64,000 nt of DNA from Amphibacillus sediminis NBRC 103570 (GCF_001552275.1 NZ_BCQW01000003.1:62001-126000); one strand, 5' to 3'. Counted from the first letter of the stretch, positions 1 through 9,382 are shown. Notes: generated by a model not told the origin, from the letters alone. Translations and numbers: made by a program.

Positions 1-3
1 TAT

Positions 4-1461
4 TTAATCTTTTTTTGATAGGTTCCATTTTCTAATAGCTAAGCAAGCTTCACCAGAAAATTCGATCTTATCCTGTCCTTCCAGTGGATAGAGCCTCGTC
101 GTCATGACATACTCGCCATCATTTATAAATATTTCTAAAGATGAAGTGTCAGAAAATATGTGTAGCTGAGTAAGCGATTCGACTAAAACCGAACGCTTAT
201 TCCTTCCATAACCTGATTCACCAAGTTCTAGCGTTAATATTTGTTGTCCTGCATCATAATTAATTAAGGTATCTTGGCGCAAATGAATGCTAAGCCCTTC
301 TCCCAAATCAAGAACGTCGATCACCATTTCATATACCTCACCAGATAATTGGTTAGCTCTATTTCTTTTTCCGACCTCTAGTTTGCATGTAACCAATTGA
401 TCTCTTAACACTTGAAATTCAGAAAGTGGGCGTTGCATTAGTTTCCCATCTTTTATCGTAAGCTCGCGCGGCATTGTCATCGCATGCTGCCAGCCCCGCT
501 CAATAGTCGGATTACTATAAGTGGGCTCAATATCTGGTAAACCCATCCAGCCCCACATAATACGTCTCCCTTGTTCATCCTCAAAGGTTTGTGGGGCATA
601 AAAATCAAATCCATGATCTAGCTCTCTAAAAGGGGAGCTTGGCTGAAAATTTACCTTCTCCCAATTTGTCCTACCAAAGAAATAGCCAGACTGGTATACA
701 TTTTGATAGTGCAATCCATCTACTTCTATACCTTGGGGAGACATTAATAAGATTGCTTGGTCGCCAATCTCGAAATAATCTGGACACTCCCACATATAGC
801 CCATTTTAGGTAAACTTTTTAAGAAGATACCACGAAATGACCAATCAGCTAAATTAGTTGATTGGTACACGATAATTTGACCCTCAGCATCATTAGTACG
901 CGTGCCTAAAATCATGTAATAAAAGCCATCTTTTTCGAAAACTTTTGGATCTCTTATATGTTTTGTAAAACCAGCAGGGTAATGATCAGCGCCTATTAAT
1001 AATTTCTTCTCGCTAAAGCTATAGCCATCTTTACTGGTAAAGTGGAGTATATTTTGTTCACGACCCTCGGTAATATAATCATAATCTCCTTGATAACGAA
1101 CATTACCAGTGTAAAAAAAGTGGATGACTTCTTGCTTAATAAAGGCACTGCCCGAATAGACACCATGCACATCAGCTGGATGATCAGGAAATAATGCGAT
1201 TTCCTCTTCTTTAAAATGAACAAGATCCTTAGATGTTTTATGTCCCCAATACTTCAGTCCACCTTCTGGATCTATAGGGGAATACTGGTAAAACAAATGA
1301 TAAACACCACTAAATTGACAAACACCGTTCGGATCATTTAACCAACCCGTCGGTGGCATTTCATGATAAATCAATCGCCAGAAGTCCTGCTTCACCTTGT
1401 GAACAAGCTCTGGCTGTTTACTTGCTATACCCAGCCTTAATTCTTGTTGTAATGGATTCAT
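4..1461 (-). CDS. scrB: Sucrose-6-phosphate hydrolase (GH32 invertase)
   Basis: This 485-residue cytoplasmic enzyme should split sucrose-6-phosphate, delivered by the PTS, into glucose-6-phosphate and fructose. Glycoside hydrolase 32 signatures are visible: WLNDPNG with the nucleophile Asp at about residue 43, RDP at 170-172, and ECPD with the acid/base Glu at about 225. A beta-sandwich region fills the last 150 residues. The length is normal for bacterial sucrases and no signal peptide is seen, which fits an intracellular substrate. It is the last gene of the sucrose operon, 44 bp after the fructokinase. Its terminator lies outside the window. Confidence 0.95.
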   Translation of the reverse strand: MNPLQQELRLGIASKQPELVHKVKQDFWRLIYHEMPPTGWLNDPNGVCQFSGVYHLFYQYSPIDPEGGLKYWGHKTSKDLVHFKEEEIALFPDHPADVHGVYSGSAFIKQEVIHFFYTGNVRYQGDYDYITEGREQNILHFTSKDGYSFSEKKLLIGADHYPAGFTKHIRDPKVFEKDGFYYMILGTRTNDAEGQIIVYQSTNLADWSFRGIFLKSLPKMGYMWECPDYFEIGDQAILLMSPQGIEVDGLHYQNVYQSGYFFGRTNWEKVNFQPSSPFRELDHGFDFYAPQTFEDEQGRRIMWGWMGLPDIEPTYSNPTIERGWQHAMTMPRELTIKDGKLMQRPLSEFQVLRDQLVTCKLEVGKRNRANQLSGEVYEMVIDVLDLGEGLSIHLRQDTLINYDAGQQILTLELGESGYGRNKRSVLVESLTQLHIFSDTSSLEIFINDGEYVMTTRLYPLEGQDKIEFSGEACLAIRKWNLSKKD

Positions 1462-1505
1462 TCTATCTCTCCCAACTTGACTTCAAATTAAAGAGTCTCC
1501 TGTTC

Positions 1506-2477
1506 TTATTTTATAAATTCTAATGTTTCTGTAAGGGTAGGTAATGATTCAACAGCACCATGTTTAAGTGTCGTTAATGCAGCATAACCACTGCAAAATG
1601 CAAGTAGTTTATCCATTTCTTTTACACTAATCTGTTCCAAATCATTTTTATTTACTTTTTCATTTGATAATTGAAATAGTAATGCAGCCACAAACGCATC
1701 GCCAGCTCCAGTCGTGTCAAGCGCTTTTACTTTATACCCGGGGTGCTCACACTTTAGCAAAGCTTGATTAAGTATACAAGCCCCCTTCTTCCCTTTTGTA
1801 TAGACAACCCATTTAACATTCCCTTTGAATAAGCTTCTTAACGCTTCTTCTTCATTATCTATTCCAGTAATAAATGCTAGCTCCTCATCAGAAACCTTCA
1901 CAATATGTGCTAGCGGAATGAATGCTTGAATGGCTTTCTTACATGCCTCTTCGCTATCCCAAAGTGGCAAACGTACATTAGGATCAAAACTAACTAAGGC
2001 ATCATGCCCTAGTGCATAGTTTATGATTTGCTCATGTGCACCCTTTATTGGCGCATCAATTAAACTGACTGAGCAAAAATGCAAGATATCGTTTTCGCCT
2101 ATCCGCATTTTAGCAACCTCATCAGCAGTTAGCAGCATATCTGCACTTGGCTTACGATAAAATGAAAATTCCCGCTCTCCATCTGCCTGCAAAGAAACAA
2201 AAGCCAAACCAGTGTTAGCTTGATCGGTTCTCAATGTCCAGGTTGTCTCTACATTATGATTCTCTAATTGCTCTAAAATATGATCGCCAAAAGCATCTAT
2301 ACCTAATTTGGAGATAAAACTACTTTGACCTCCAAGCTTTGCTACAGCCACAGCCACATTCGCTGGAGCTCCACCCATTACTCTTTTAAAAGCCGTGACT
2401 TCCTTAAGGCTACAATTTGTTTGGTTAGGTATAAAGTCAATCAGCGCTTCTCCTATGGTATAAACCTTTCTATTCAT
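1506..2477 (-). CDS. scrK: Fructokinase (PfkB/ribokinase family)
   Basis: This 323-residue PfkB-family sugar kinase should phosphorylate the fructose released by ScrB so that it enters glycolysis. The N-terminal GGAPANVAVAVAKLG signature (around residue 35) and the C-terminal anion-hole motif DTTGAGDAF (around 255, with the catalytic Asp) are both intact. It lies between the sucrose permease and the hydrolase in one operon, which makes fructokinase more likely than other PfkB sugar kinases. A hairpin at 2511-2531 separates it from the permease gene and could make expression differ between them. The substrate is inferred from context. Confidence 0.9.
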   Translation of the reverse strand: MNRKVYTIGEALIDFIPNQTNCSLKEVTAFKRVMGGAPANVAVAVAKLGGQSSFISKLGIDAFGDHILEQLENHNVETTWTLRTDQANTGLAFVSLQADGEREFSFYRKPSADMLLTADEVAKMRIGENDILHFCSVSLIDAPIKGAHEQIINYALGHDALVSFDPNVRLPLWDSEEACKKAIQAFIPLAHIVKVSDEELAFITGIDNEEEALRSLFKGNVKWVVYTKGKKGACILNQALLKCEHPGYKVKALDTTGAGDAFVAALLFQLSNEKVNKNDLEQISVKEMDKLLAFCSGYAALTTLKHGAVESLPTLTETLEFIK

Positions 2478-2510
2478 ATCATTGCTCCCCTGACTATTAT
2501 GATTTTAAGA

Positions 2511-2531
2511 GTGAGGGGATTTCGCCCTCAC
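2511..2531 (-). terminator. Intercistronic hairpin between permease and fructokinase genes
   Basis: GTGAGGGG at 2511-2518 pairs with CCCTCAC at 2525-2531 around a short loop. On the minus strand it is followed by CTCTTAAAATC, not a strong T-run, so it is more likely a processing or stabilising hairpin, or a leaky terminator, than a full stop. Confidence 0.5.
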
Positions 2532-2555
2532 CCTTATTTTAGCAGATTTATCCAC

Positions 2556-3929
2556 TTAATTAATTTCACTTTCAATTGTTTTGCTTTGTATCCGGACAAG
2601 GACAAACCCAACGACAAAAGCAATGACAATAACAATTAGGTATTGCATTAATGCACCCAAACTACTTGTATAAAGCAACAGCCCAGGAATAAATGTGATC
2701 CCCATACCAGTTGCCGCTAAGCTAAAGATATAGGTAACAAGTCCTCCAACTGCTCCACCTACCATACCTGATCCAAAAATACGGAAGTGGCGTAAATTCA
2801 CACCAAATAATAGTGGTTCAGTAATACCAAATAATGTCGATGCTGAGGACGATAATGCATTGGCTCGCTTAATCTTATCCTTCATCATCAATGAAGCCGC
2901 AATCGCTGCGCCAAATTGTCCTGCCATACTTGCAGTAATTAGCGTCTGGAGGACATTTGTTCCGCCTGTATTTAATAGACTAATTTCAACAATCTGTAAT
3001 GAATGATGTAGGCCTGTAATCGTAAGCAGCTGTTGGAACATAGCGAAAATAATGTAACCGATTCCTAAAGGCGCTTCCAAACCGTAAACGATAGCATTAA
3101 TGACACCAGATTCTATTCCATGAAGGATTGGTCCTAAAACGAGTAACATCACAGCTATTGTTATCGTAATCGTTAAAAATGGTGTAAAGACAAGATCCAT
3201 AATTTGTGGTATTACTTTACGCAAGCTTTTCTCTAGCTTCGCAACCATTAATCCCGCTACAATTGCCGGAATAACGGAGCCTTGATAACCAATTATCGGT
3301 ATACCAAAGAGATATAATGGGTCAGCTGCTCCCTCAGCTACAGCCCAAGCATTTGGTAATTGAGGCGCAACCATCATTAACCCGACAACAATACCTACTA
3401 TCGGGGTACCACCGAATTTTTTCGTTGCACTAAACACGATTAAGACCGGTAAAAACGCAAACGCTGTATCCGTTAACATTTGAAAAACAGTTAAAACTTC
3501 CTCTGATAGGTTTAAGCCTAGTTCTAGCAAGAGGCCTCTAATTCCCATAAGCAAACCGGTTGTAACAAGTGCTGGGATCAATGGCACTAAAATATCGGCT
3601 AGTGTACGTACAACCTTTTGTACTGGGCTTAAGTTTTGATAAACATCATCTTTAAAATTACCGGTTGATTCTTGATCCTTCTCCCCCATTTCTGCTTTTA
3701 AAGCACTGTATACCTCATTAACCCTACCAGTTCCAAAAATAAATTGATGCTGACCGGTATTAAAGAAATAGCCTTTAGAATCCGGGATGCTCTCTGTTTC
3801 TTCTTTATTTAACAAACTATCATCACGTAAAATAAGTCGTAATCGTGTCGCGCAATGCTCATAATTCTTAATATTTTCCTTTCCACCAACGACTTCTAAT
3901 ATTTTCTTGACTGTCTTTTCATTTGCCAT
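2556..3929 (-). CDS. scrA: Sucrose-type PTS transporter subunit EIIBC
   Basis: This 457-residue membrane permease imports and phosphorylates sucrose. The N-terminal EIIB domain (about 1-90) contains the phosphorylated Cys in YEHCATRLRL at about residue 26. From about residue 105 onward is a multi-spanning EIIC domain with the GITEPLLFG-type motif (about 370). No EIIA domain follows, so phosphate must come from a separate EIIA, probably an EIIA-Glc encoded elsewhere. The start is preceded by AGGAGG seven bases upstream. The promoter region contains the palindromic operator at 3973-3992. The sucrose call rests on the neighbouring ScrB and ScrK; trehalose EIIBC is the nearest alternative. Confidence 0.9.
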   Translation of the reverse strand: MANEKTVKKILEVVGGKENIKNYEHCATRLRLILRDDSLLNKEETESIPDSKGYFFNTGQHQFIFGTGRVNEVYSALKAEMGEKDQESTGNFKDDVYQNLSPVQKVVRTLADILVPLIPALVTTGLLMGIRGLLLELGLNLSEEVLTVFQMLTDTAFAFLPVLIVFSATKKFGGTPIVGIVVGLMMVAPQLPNAWAVAEGAADPLYLFGIPIIGYQGSVIPAIVAGLMVAKLEKSLRKVIPQIMDLVFTPFLTITITIAVMLLVLGPILHGIESGVINAIVYGLEAPLGIGYIIFAMFQQLLTITGLHHSLQIVEISLLNTGGTNVLQTLITASMAGQFGAAIAASLMMKDKIKRANALSSSASTLFGITEPLLFGVNLRHFRIFGSGMVGGAVGGLVTYIFSLAATGMGITFIPGLLLYTSSLGALMQYLIVIVIAFVVGFVLVRIQSKTIESEIN

Positions 3930-3972
3930 GATCGATCCTCCTATTTATATACTTTATAATTATCCTTCCCTA

Positions 3973-3992
3973 ATATGAAATCGATTTCATAT
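3973..3992. promoter_or_regulatory. Palindromic operator of the sucrose operon
   Basis: The perfect 20-bp palindrome ATATGAAATCGATTTCATAT lies 44 bp before the EIIBC start codon. Its core TGAAATCGATTTCA recurs upstream of the LacI-family regulator gene at 5116-5129. A −35-like TTTACT lies just upstream of it on the minus strand, so the palindrome overlaps or abuts the −10 region, as expected for a repressor site. The core also satisfies the CcpA cre pattern TGWNANCGNTNWCA, so ScrR, CcpA or both could bind. Confidence 0.8.
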
Positions 3993-4030
3993 TTACATAA
4001 AGAAAAAGTAAATACTCTTTCTTTATAAGC

Positions 4031-5023
4031 TTACCTTTTCTTTAAGCTGTTCCGAATAACCAAATCATAATCAATATAAATATCTTCTGCAACATATTTT
4101 TCTTCTTGATCCATTTGGTTAAACAATTGCTCAGCCGCGATTTGTCCACTAGTTTTGAAATTATAATGAACCGTTGTAAGCGGTGGTGACAAATACTGTG
4201 CTAGTTTAATATCACCAATTCCAGTCACAGATACATCTTCTGGAATCCGATAGCCACAATCTCGAATCGCTTGAATAGCCCCAATTGCTAAATGGTCTGT
4301 AACAGCCATTACAGCTGTTGGCAGCCTCTTTTCTAGTATACGTGTCATCGCTTTATAACCTGATTCAATTGAAAAATCTTCAATAGCCACTAAATCTGGA
4401 TTGTAGGGAAGTTGATGCCTTTCCAATCCATCTAAGTATGCTTGTTTTCTAATTTGTCCAACCTCGATATCCCTTTGATCAACACCGATAAAGGCTATTT
4501 CCTGATGACCAGAGTCCACAATGTAATTAAACAAATCGGTTACTGCATTATAGTTATTGTACAAAACGCAAGTAAATCCTTCCATCTTTTGACCGATTAT
4601 CACTAGAGGTACCGTTAAACGTCTAGCCACCTCAATATGCTGATCTGTTACCTCAGTAGCAGACATAATAATTCCATCAACTAATTTGTTTGAAAGAAAT
4701 TTAAGTGAATTAATCTCCTCCTCTATTTGTTGATTGGTGTTTGCTATTAATAATTGATAATTTCTTGTTTTGGTAACTTGAGTAATACCGTCAACAATTC
4801 TACTAGCTGTCTCAGTACTTATTTTAGGAACAATTACGCCAATAATCTTAGACTTTTGATTTTTCAACGATTTAGCAATTTCATTGGGTTGATAGCCAAC
4901 CTCCTTAATGACAGCCTCAACAGCTTTACGCTTATCAGCCTTCACGTAACCATTATTATTCATCACTCTGGAAACAGTTGCTGGTGAAACACCAGCCAGC
5001 TTTGCAATATCTTTAATCTTCAT
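4031..5023 (-). CDS. scrR: LacI-family transcriptional regulator of the sucrose operon
   Basis: This 330-residue repressor begins with a LacI helix-turn-helix (MKIKDIAKLAGVSPATVSRV, residues 1-20) and hinge, followed by a periplasmic-binding-protein-like effector domain from about residue 60. It sits immediately upstream of, and in the same direction as, the EIIBC gene with a 101-bp gap. Matching palindromes in front of both genes indicate that it represses the sucrose genes and itself. The likely inducer is sucrose-6-phosphate or a fructose derivative, by family analogy. No clear terminator is seen between it and the operon. Confidence 0.88.
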   Translation of the reverse strand: MKIKDIAKLAGVSPATVSRVMNNNGYVKADKRKAVEAVIKEVGYQPNEIAKSLKNQKSKIIGVIVPKISTETASRIVDGITQVTKTRNYQLLIANTNQQIEEEINSLKFLSNKLVDGIIMSATEVTDQHIEVARRLTVPLVIIGQKMEGFTCVLYNNYNAVTDLFNYIVDSGHQEIAFIGVDQRDIEVGQIRKQAYLDGLERHQLPYNPDLVAIEDFSIESGYKAMTRILEKRLPTAVMAVTDHLAIGAIQAIRDCGYRIPEDVSVTGIGDIKLAQYLSPPLTTVHYNFKTSGQIAAEQLFNQMDQEEKYVAEDIYIDYDLVIRNSLKKR

Positions 5024-5115
5024 ACATTCTCACCTAACTAACCTATGCTTCAAATCTATCCAGCACAGTTTTCCTCTAACACCCTATCACTTAATAATAA
5101 GGTGGTTTACTTAAT

Positions 5116-5129
5116 TGAAATCGATTTCA
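5116..5129. promoter_or_regulatory. Second operator, upstream of the LacI regulator gene
   Basis: TGAAATCGATTTCA is identical to the 14-bp core of the palindrome before the EIIBC gene. It lies 92 bp upstream of the regulator start, which fits autoregulation. It is also a match to the cre consensus. Confidence 0.75.
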
Positions 5130-5478
5130 GTTTTATTATAACAAAGATAATTTCTCTGTCAACAGATTGAAAAAAATCCTTTATTATGTGACGTGAATTG
5201 AAAAACTTGCTTCGTCTAATTGGACTAGGAAGCTTGAAAGTCGAAGACACACCTCTACGGAATTGTGTGTTTAGAAGGCGCATTAAAACAGTGATTCAGA
5301 GCTTGATTACACGCGCTTCGAAGCTTATCTATCATTCACGGTGCCTTTATCTTAAATTCGGTCGACACAGTCTGTGGCCCCCAACCTTTAAACGAATCTA
5401 CCTTGCTTTTTCATCCTAACAAGTTATTTTTTCAAATCATGCAAGGGCAGGAAGTGACGAGACTCTCAACGGGATTAG
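5130..5478. other. Non-coding junction between sucrose module and ymfI block
   Basis: No convincing gene is seen here. A 73-codon plus-strand open frame (5198-5419) has a low-complexity, Arg-rich translation resembling no family I recognise and looks spurious. The stretch marks the boundary between the accessory sucrose genes and the conserved ymf block and probably consists of decayed sequence. Confidence 0.5.
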
Positions 5479-5619
5479 CTGAAGCCGTACCCGTACCAAG
5501 AAGGGAGAAAAGTAAGAGTCTATGATTACATTGATTCAAGATTTACACTTGAAGGTATGTTTGCAAAATTAGCTTTAACCATCCAAAAGAAAAGCAATTG
5601 GACCCAATCCAACACATAA
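5479..5619 (+). pseudogene. Possible C-terminal fragment of a superfamily II helicase
   Basis: A 46-codon open stretch on the plus strand ends at TAA 5617-5619. It reads KVRVYDYIDSRFTLEGMF-like sequence after LKPYPYQEG. This resembles the tail of DEAD/DEAH helicases of restriction-like systems, where a GRLHR motif is followed by a VYDYVD...MF segment. Upstream the same frame hits a stop at 5476-5478 where the arginine-finger motif would be expected. There is no start codon context. I read it as debris of a lost gene; the match is short and the call is tentative. Confidence 0.3.
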
Positions 5620-5624
5620 AAAAA

Positions 5625-5661
5625 CAAACATTTAAGCCGTTTGAACGCACTTAAATGTTTG
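5625..5661 (-). terminator. Rho-independent terminator after ymfI
   Basis: A perfect 12-bp stem (CAAACATTTAAG with CTTAAATGTTTG) with a 13-nt loop is followed on the minus strand by a run of seven T. It lies about 170 bp past the ymfI stop and would end the ymfF-ymfH-ymfI transcript. Confidence 0.85.
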
Positions 5662-5834
5662 TGAAAAAATTGAATAAAATTGTCGGCAAAAATTCTTACC
5701 CTTGTCATTTGACAAAGAGCCTAAATCTTTCTGCTCAAGTCTATGTGCCAAATGTTAGCAAAAAAGTTGCAAGTCAATCACAACCTGCCGTTGCTTGCTA
5801 CTTGGTCAACGTAACAGTTCGGCATTTTAATTGT

Positions 5835-6551
5835 TTACCAGCCTCCTGATAAACGGACACACTCTCCATTTATATAGTTAGACTTGTTAGAAAGCAAGAA
5901 AGTTACTAAATTGGCTACATCATTTGTTGTGCCTAAACGATTAGCAGGTATCTCACGCATAATCGCTTCTCTTTCTACCTCTGACAACTGCTGATTCATT
6001 TTGGTCTGAATAAAACCTGGGCTTATCGCATTTATCCTAATCTGACTCGATGCTACCTCTTGAGCGAGGGCTTTTACAAAGGCAATTTGCGCCCCTTTAA
6101 CTGAAGAATAGAGCACCTCTTGACTTGCCCCTCGTTCCCCCCATAGCGAGGCTATCACTACAATATTACCTGAACGCTGTTGGATCATATTCGGTAAACA
6201 AGCCTGGCTAATCTGCCAAGTTGCTTTAAGATGAGTGTAATATAGCTGATCGATTGTTTTTGAATCAAGCGCTTGAAATAAACCATAACAAGGCTGACCC
6301 TGTGCAAACACAAGGTCAGTCGGCATAAAGGTTAAATGATTGATCAGCTGATCAATGCCGGTTTGATTCGACAAGTCAGCTTGTAGCAGCTCCAACACTG
6401 ATTCATCAGGAAGTATGCCGCATAGTTGATCAATTACGGTACGATTAGTATGATAGTGTAATGACAGAGAGTAGCCTTGCTCTGCTAATGATTGAGTGAT
6501 GGCTTGACCAATTTCACCACTAGCTCCAATAATTAAAGCATGCTTTCTCAT
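5835..6551 (-). CDS. ymfI: SDR-family oxidoreductase YmfI (EF-P modification type)
   Basis: This 238-residue short-chain dehydrogenase/reductase has the Rossmann motif GASGEIG at residues 8-14 and the catalytic YSSVK (Tyr/Lys) at about 146-150, preceded by a Ser in the usual position. In B. subtilis, YmfI makes the final reduction that leaves a 5-aminopentanol group on elongation factor P. This gene follows ymfH by 4 bp and ymfF before that, the same trio and order as in B. subtilis, so orthology is likely. A FabG-like fatty acid reductase is the alternative by sequence class alone. Confidence 0.82.
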   Translation of the reverse strand: MRKHALIIGASGEIGQAITQSLAEQGYSLSLHYHTNRTVIDQLCGILPDESVLELLQADLSNQTGIDQLINHLTFMPTDLVFAQGQPCYGLFQALDSKTIDQLYYTHLKATWQISQACLPNMIQQRSGNIVVIASLWGERGASQEVLYSSVKGAQIAFVKALAQEVASSQIRINAISPGFIQTKMNQQLSEVEREAIMREIPANRLGTTNDVANLVTFLLSNKSNYINGECVRLSGGW

Positions 6552-6555
6552 AGGA

Positions 6556-7842
6556 TTACTCCTTGCCTGGCTTTATTTGAAAAACCGCTACATTGTCTGA
6601 TTTAATCCAATTATTTAAGAATTGGTTTGCTTCCTCTCGCGTCAGTTCTTCCAATACCGGTAATAATTCAAAGAAATCAATATCAAGCATCTGATATTGG
6701 CTCACCTGATTAGCGATCTCAGAAGTACTATTCATATCGCGTAATAAACCACCAATCATTTTACGCTTCATTCTTTCAAAGTCCTGTTCAGCAATTTGAT
6801 ATGTTTTAAATGTATCCAATTGTTCCTTCACTTTATCAGCAAACCGATCCGGATCTGATGTATTGCCACCAATAATGGAAAAAGCAAATTGCTTTTGCCT
6901 TTCGGTTTCAAAGCCAATGCTACCATCAATCAGGTCAAGATCATATAATTCTTGATAGTAGGCACCTGATTTCGAGTAAAAGTAATCTAAAAGCATATCT
7001 GCTAACAATTCCTCTTTTAGAAAAGCCTTTCCATCAGGATTAGGGTTTTCCTTAATCCCAACCATGCACTTAGGTACTGCCACAGGCATGGTAATCATCG
7101 CCTGTTTATTAGCAACATGATCTGGTTCACTCGGATAATATCGCTCAAGTTCAGAAAGTGTATCAAAAGTTTTCTTACTTTGATTAGCCTTGATTAATTC
7201 CATTATTTCTTCAGGATTAAATTGACCAACAATGGTCAATACCATATTTGAAGGGTGGTAAAAGGTATGGTAACACGTGTATAAATCATCTTTTGTAATG
7301 GCTTGAATCGACTGAACGGTTCCAGCTATGTCAATATTGACGGGATGCTCCAGATACATGGCTTCGATCACCCCAAAAAAGGCGCGCCAATCCGGCTGGT
7401 CATTGTACATTTGAATTTCCTGTGCAATGATTCCCTTTTCCTTCTCAACAGATTGATCGGAAAAATAAGGGGATTGAACAAAATCCAATAAAATCTCGAT
7501 ATTTTTGGCAATATCAGATGTAGCTGAAAATAAATAAGCCGTTTTCGTAAATGAAGTAAAAGCATTAGCCGAAGCACCGTTTTTAGTAAAGTCTTGAAAG
7601 ACATCACGATCCTCTTTTTCAAAAAGCTTATGCTCTAGAAAATGAGCAATACCATCTGGTACGGTTATCGGTTGATCGCCATTAATAGGAACGAAGGTTT
7701 GATCAATTGAGCCGTAATCTGTCGTAAAAACGCCATAGGTTTGGGTCATTTCCGGTTTGGGTACAAGGACAACCCGTAAACCATTTTCAAGTGTTTCACG
7801 ATAGACGGTTTCATTTATTTGCTGATATTCTGTTTTATGCAT
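6556..7842 (-). CDS. ymfH: M16 family zinc peptidase YmfH (catalytic partner)
   Basis: This 428-residue insulinase-like (M16B) protein carries the inverted zinc motif HFLEH at about residues 67-71 in the first half-domain, with a downstream EKEKGII stretch supplying the distal Glu. It is therefore probably an active protease. Its start overlaps the end of ymfF by 8 bp, implying translational coupling and probably a heterodimer, as in other M16B pairs with one catalytic and one non-catalytic chain. In the family's genomic context it is linked to EF-P maturation. Substrates are unknown. Confidence 0.85.
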   Translation of the reverse strand: MHKTEYQQINETVYRETLENGLRVVLVPKPEMTQTYGVFTTDYGSIDQTFVPINGDQPITVPDGIAHFLEHKLFEKEDRDVFQDFTKNGASANAFTSFTKTAYLFSATSDIAKNIEILLDFVQSPYFSDQSVEKEKGIIAQEIQMYNDQPDWRAFFGVIEAMYLEHPVNIDIAGTVQSIQAITKDDLYTCYHTFYHPSNMVLTIVGQFNPEEIMELIKANQSKKTFDTLSELERYYPSEPDHVANKQAMITMPVAVPKCMVGIKENPNPDGKAFLKEELLADMLLDYFYSKSGAYYQELYDLDLIDGSIGFETERQKQFAFSIIGGNTSDPDRFADKVKEQLDTFKTYQIAEQDFERMKRKMIGGLLRDMNSTSEIANQVSQYQMLDIDFFELLPVLEELTREEANQFLNNWIKSDNVAVFQIKPGKE

Positions 7843-9124
7843 GAGCTTGTCCCTCCTTAGCTGTTAGAAAATAAGTGGTATCTAGCTTAATTTTATTGGC
7901 CATCTTGACAACGGCTTGGTGATCGACACGATCAATAGCTTCAATAAATTCAGCAACCGTACGTTGGGTTTGTGCCACTCTTTGATTATATAGGACTTCA
8001 ATCATGCCAAACGGATCATCTAGTGTCTCTTTATACTGGTTTATAATTAATTTTTTCGCTTCTGCTAGCTCTGCTTCGGTAAAATCCCCTGCTCTCATCG
8101 CATCCATTTGCTGCAAGATAATGGTTTTTGCTTGATCAAAATCTGCTGGAGCAATACCACTAAACACAAACAATAGGCCTTTGTGACTCTCAAAGCGTGA
8201 AGCAGCATAATAGGCAAGACTATTTTTCTCACGAACATTAATGAAAAGTTTAGAGCTAGGGAAACCGCCGAAAATGGCGTTAAATACTTGTAATGCTGGA
8301 TAGTCTTGATCAGCGAATTTCGTATAGGTACGGTAACCAAAGTGTAGCTTCCCTTGCTGTACCTCCTGCTGTTCAACTATTTCTTTTTCTTGATCAATCG
8401 TCTTATCTGAAACAGCGATTGACTTAACAGGTTCCGTCGTATTGTCACGATCGAATTGTTGCCCGATTAAGGCTTCGATATCGATCGTTTCAAAATCACC
8501 TAACAGATAAAGCTCCATATCATCGGTTTGAATGCTTGATTGATAATAATTAAAAAGATCTTTGGCTGTTATTTCTGTCAAATCCTCCGGATAACCATGT
8601 ACATGTAAATGATACGGTTCATCTTGACACATTTCATCAATCATCCGGATATTCGCGTAATGCATTTTATCATCAACAATAGCTGCAATTTTCTGTCTCA
8701 AAGTCTGCTTTTCGCGTTCAACAATTTTCGGATCAAAACTCCCATTCACAACCTTAGGATGAAAGAGAACCTCACGAAAAAAAGCTAAAGCCTCTGATAA
8801 GATGTTTTGAGTAGTTGTTAAATAAGCCTGATTAGCTACTGTCATTCGAGCTGTTAAAATATGCTCTTCACCTTTTTTGGTTCCGTCCATCGACATAACA
8901 GCACCGTATAATTGATCAAGTGCTTGGCGGAACGCATTCGCTGTCGGGTATCGTTCTGTTCCTTGTTGCAAAACAAAAGGTAGTAACGCACGTTTCGTCA
9001 CATCCTGTCGATTTAATGGGGCCCGAAATTTAGCGGTTAAATGAACGGTTTTAAATTTTTTACTATTGACAATATGTAAGGTATAGCCCTTCTTTTCGAT
9101 GGTGCGCTCTTGTATTTCTAGCAT
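7835..9124 (-). CDS. ymfF: M16 family peptidase-like protein YmfF (likely non-catalytic)
   Basis: This M16-fold protein of about 429 residues has no HxxEH motif in the first domain: the equivalent place reads LQQGTERYPT. It is probably the inactive partner of YmfH. The start at 9124 (MLEIQERTIEK) is chosen because AGGAGG lies at 9131-9136, a good six to seven bases upstream. A longer start at 9139 would put that ribosome binding site inside the gene. It is the first gene of the ymfF-H-I operon and overlaps ymfH at its end. Confidence 0.83.
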   Translation of the reverse strand: MLEIQERTIEKKGYTLHIVNSKKFKTVHLTAKFRAPLNRQDVTKRALLPFVLQQGTERYPTANAFRQALDQLYGAVMSMDGTKKGEEHILTARMTVANQAYLTTTQNILSEALAFFREVLFHPKVVNGSFDPKIVEREKQTLRQKIAAIVDDKMHYANIRMIDEMCQDEPYHLHVHGYPEDLTEITAKDLFNYYQSSIQTDDMELYLLGDFETIDIEALIGQQFDRDNTTEPVKSIAVSDKTIDQEKEIVEQQEVQQGKLHFGYRTYTKFADQDYPALQVFNAIFGGFPSSKLFINVREKNSLAYYAASRFESHKGLLFVFSGIAPADFDQAKTIILQQMDAMRAGDFTEAELAEAKKLIINQYKETLDDPFGMIEVLYNQRVAQTQRTVAEFIEAIDRVDHQAVVKMANKIKLDTTYFLTAKEGQAHA

Positions 9125-9296
9125 TAAAATCCTCCTCAATTAACTGTGCTTTCTAACTATCATACCCTTTTTTCCAATCACCACTATATTTTACACTAAA
9201 AAAATAGCGGTAACAATTACCAACACTTATCTCTGCTTTAGCTCGGTTAAGGAATTCAGGCAAAATGTCTTTAAGAATAGCTTTTCCTATTTTAAA

Positions 9297-9353
9297 AACC
9301 CCAATAAGGACAATAAGAGCCATTCGGTCTTACTGGAATTCCTTATTGGGGTT
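9297..9353 (-). terminator. Terminator of the nucleoside transporter operon
   Basis: A perfect 14-bp inverted repeat (AACCCCAATAAGGA with TCCTTATTGGGGTT) has a 29-nt loop and is followed by TTTTAAAAT on the minus strand. It lies 30 bp after the nupQ stop and separates the transporter operon from ymfF. Confidence 0.85.
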
Positions 9354-9382
9354 CAAAAACAACGCTTATGGATGATTAGCTT

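Noticed and set aside
5198-5419. 73-codon plus-strand open frame
   Set aside because: It has no ribosome binding site, no recognisable family, and an irregular Arg-rich composition; it lies in junction debris.
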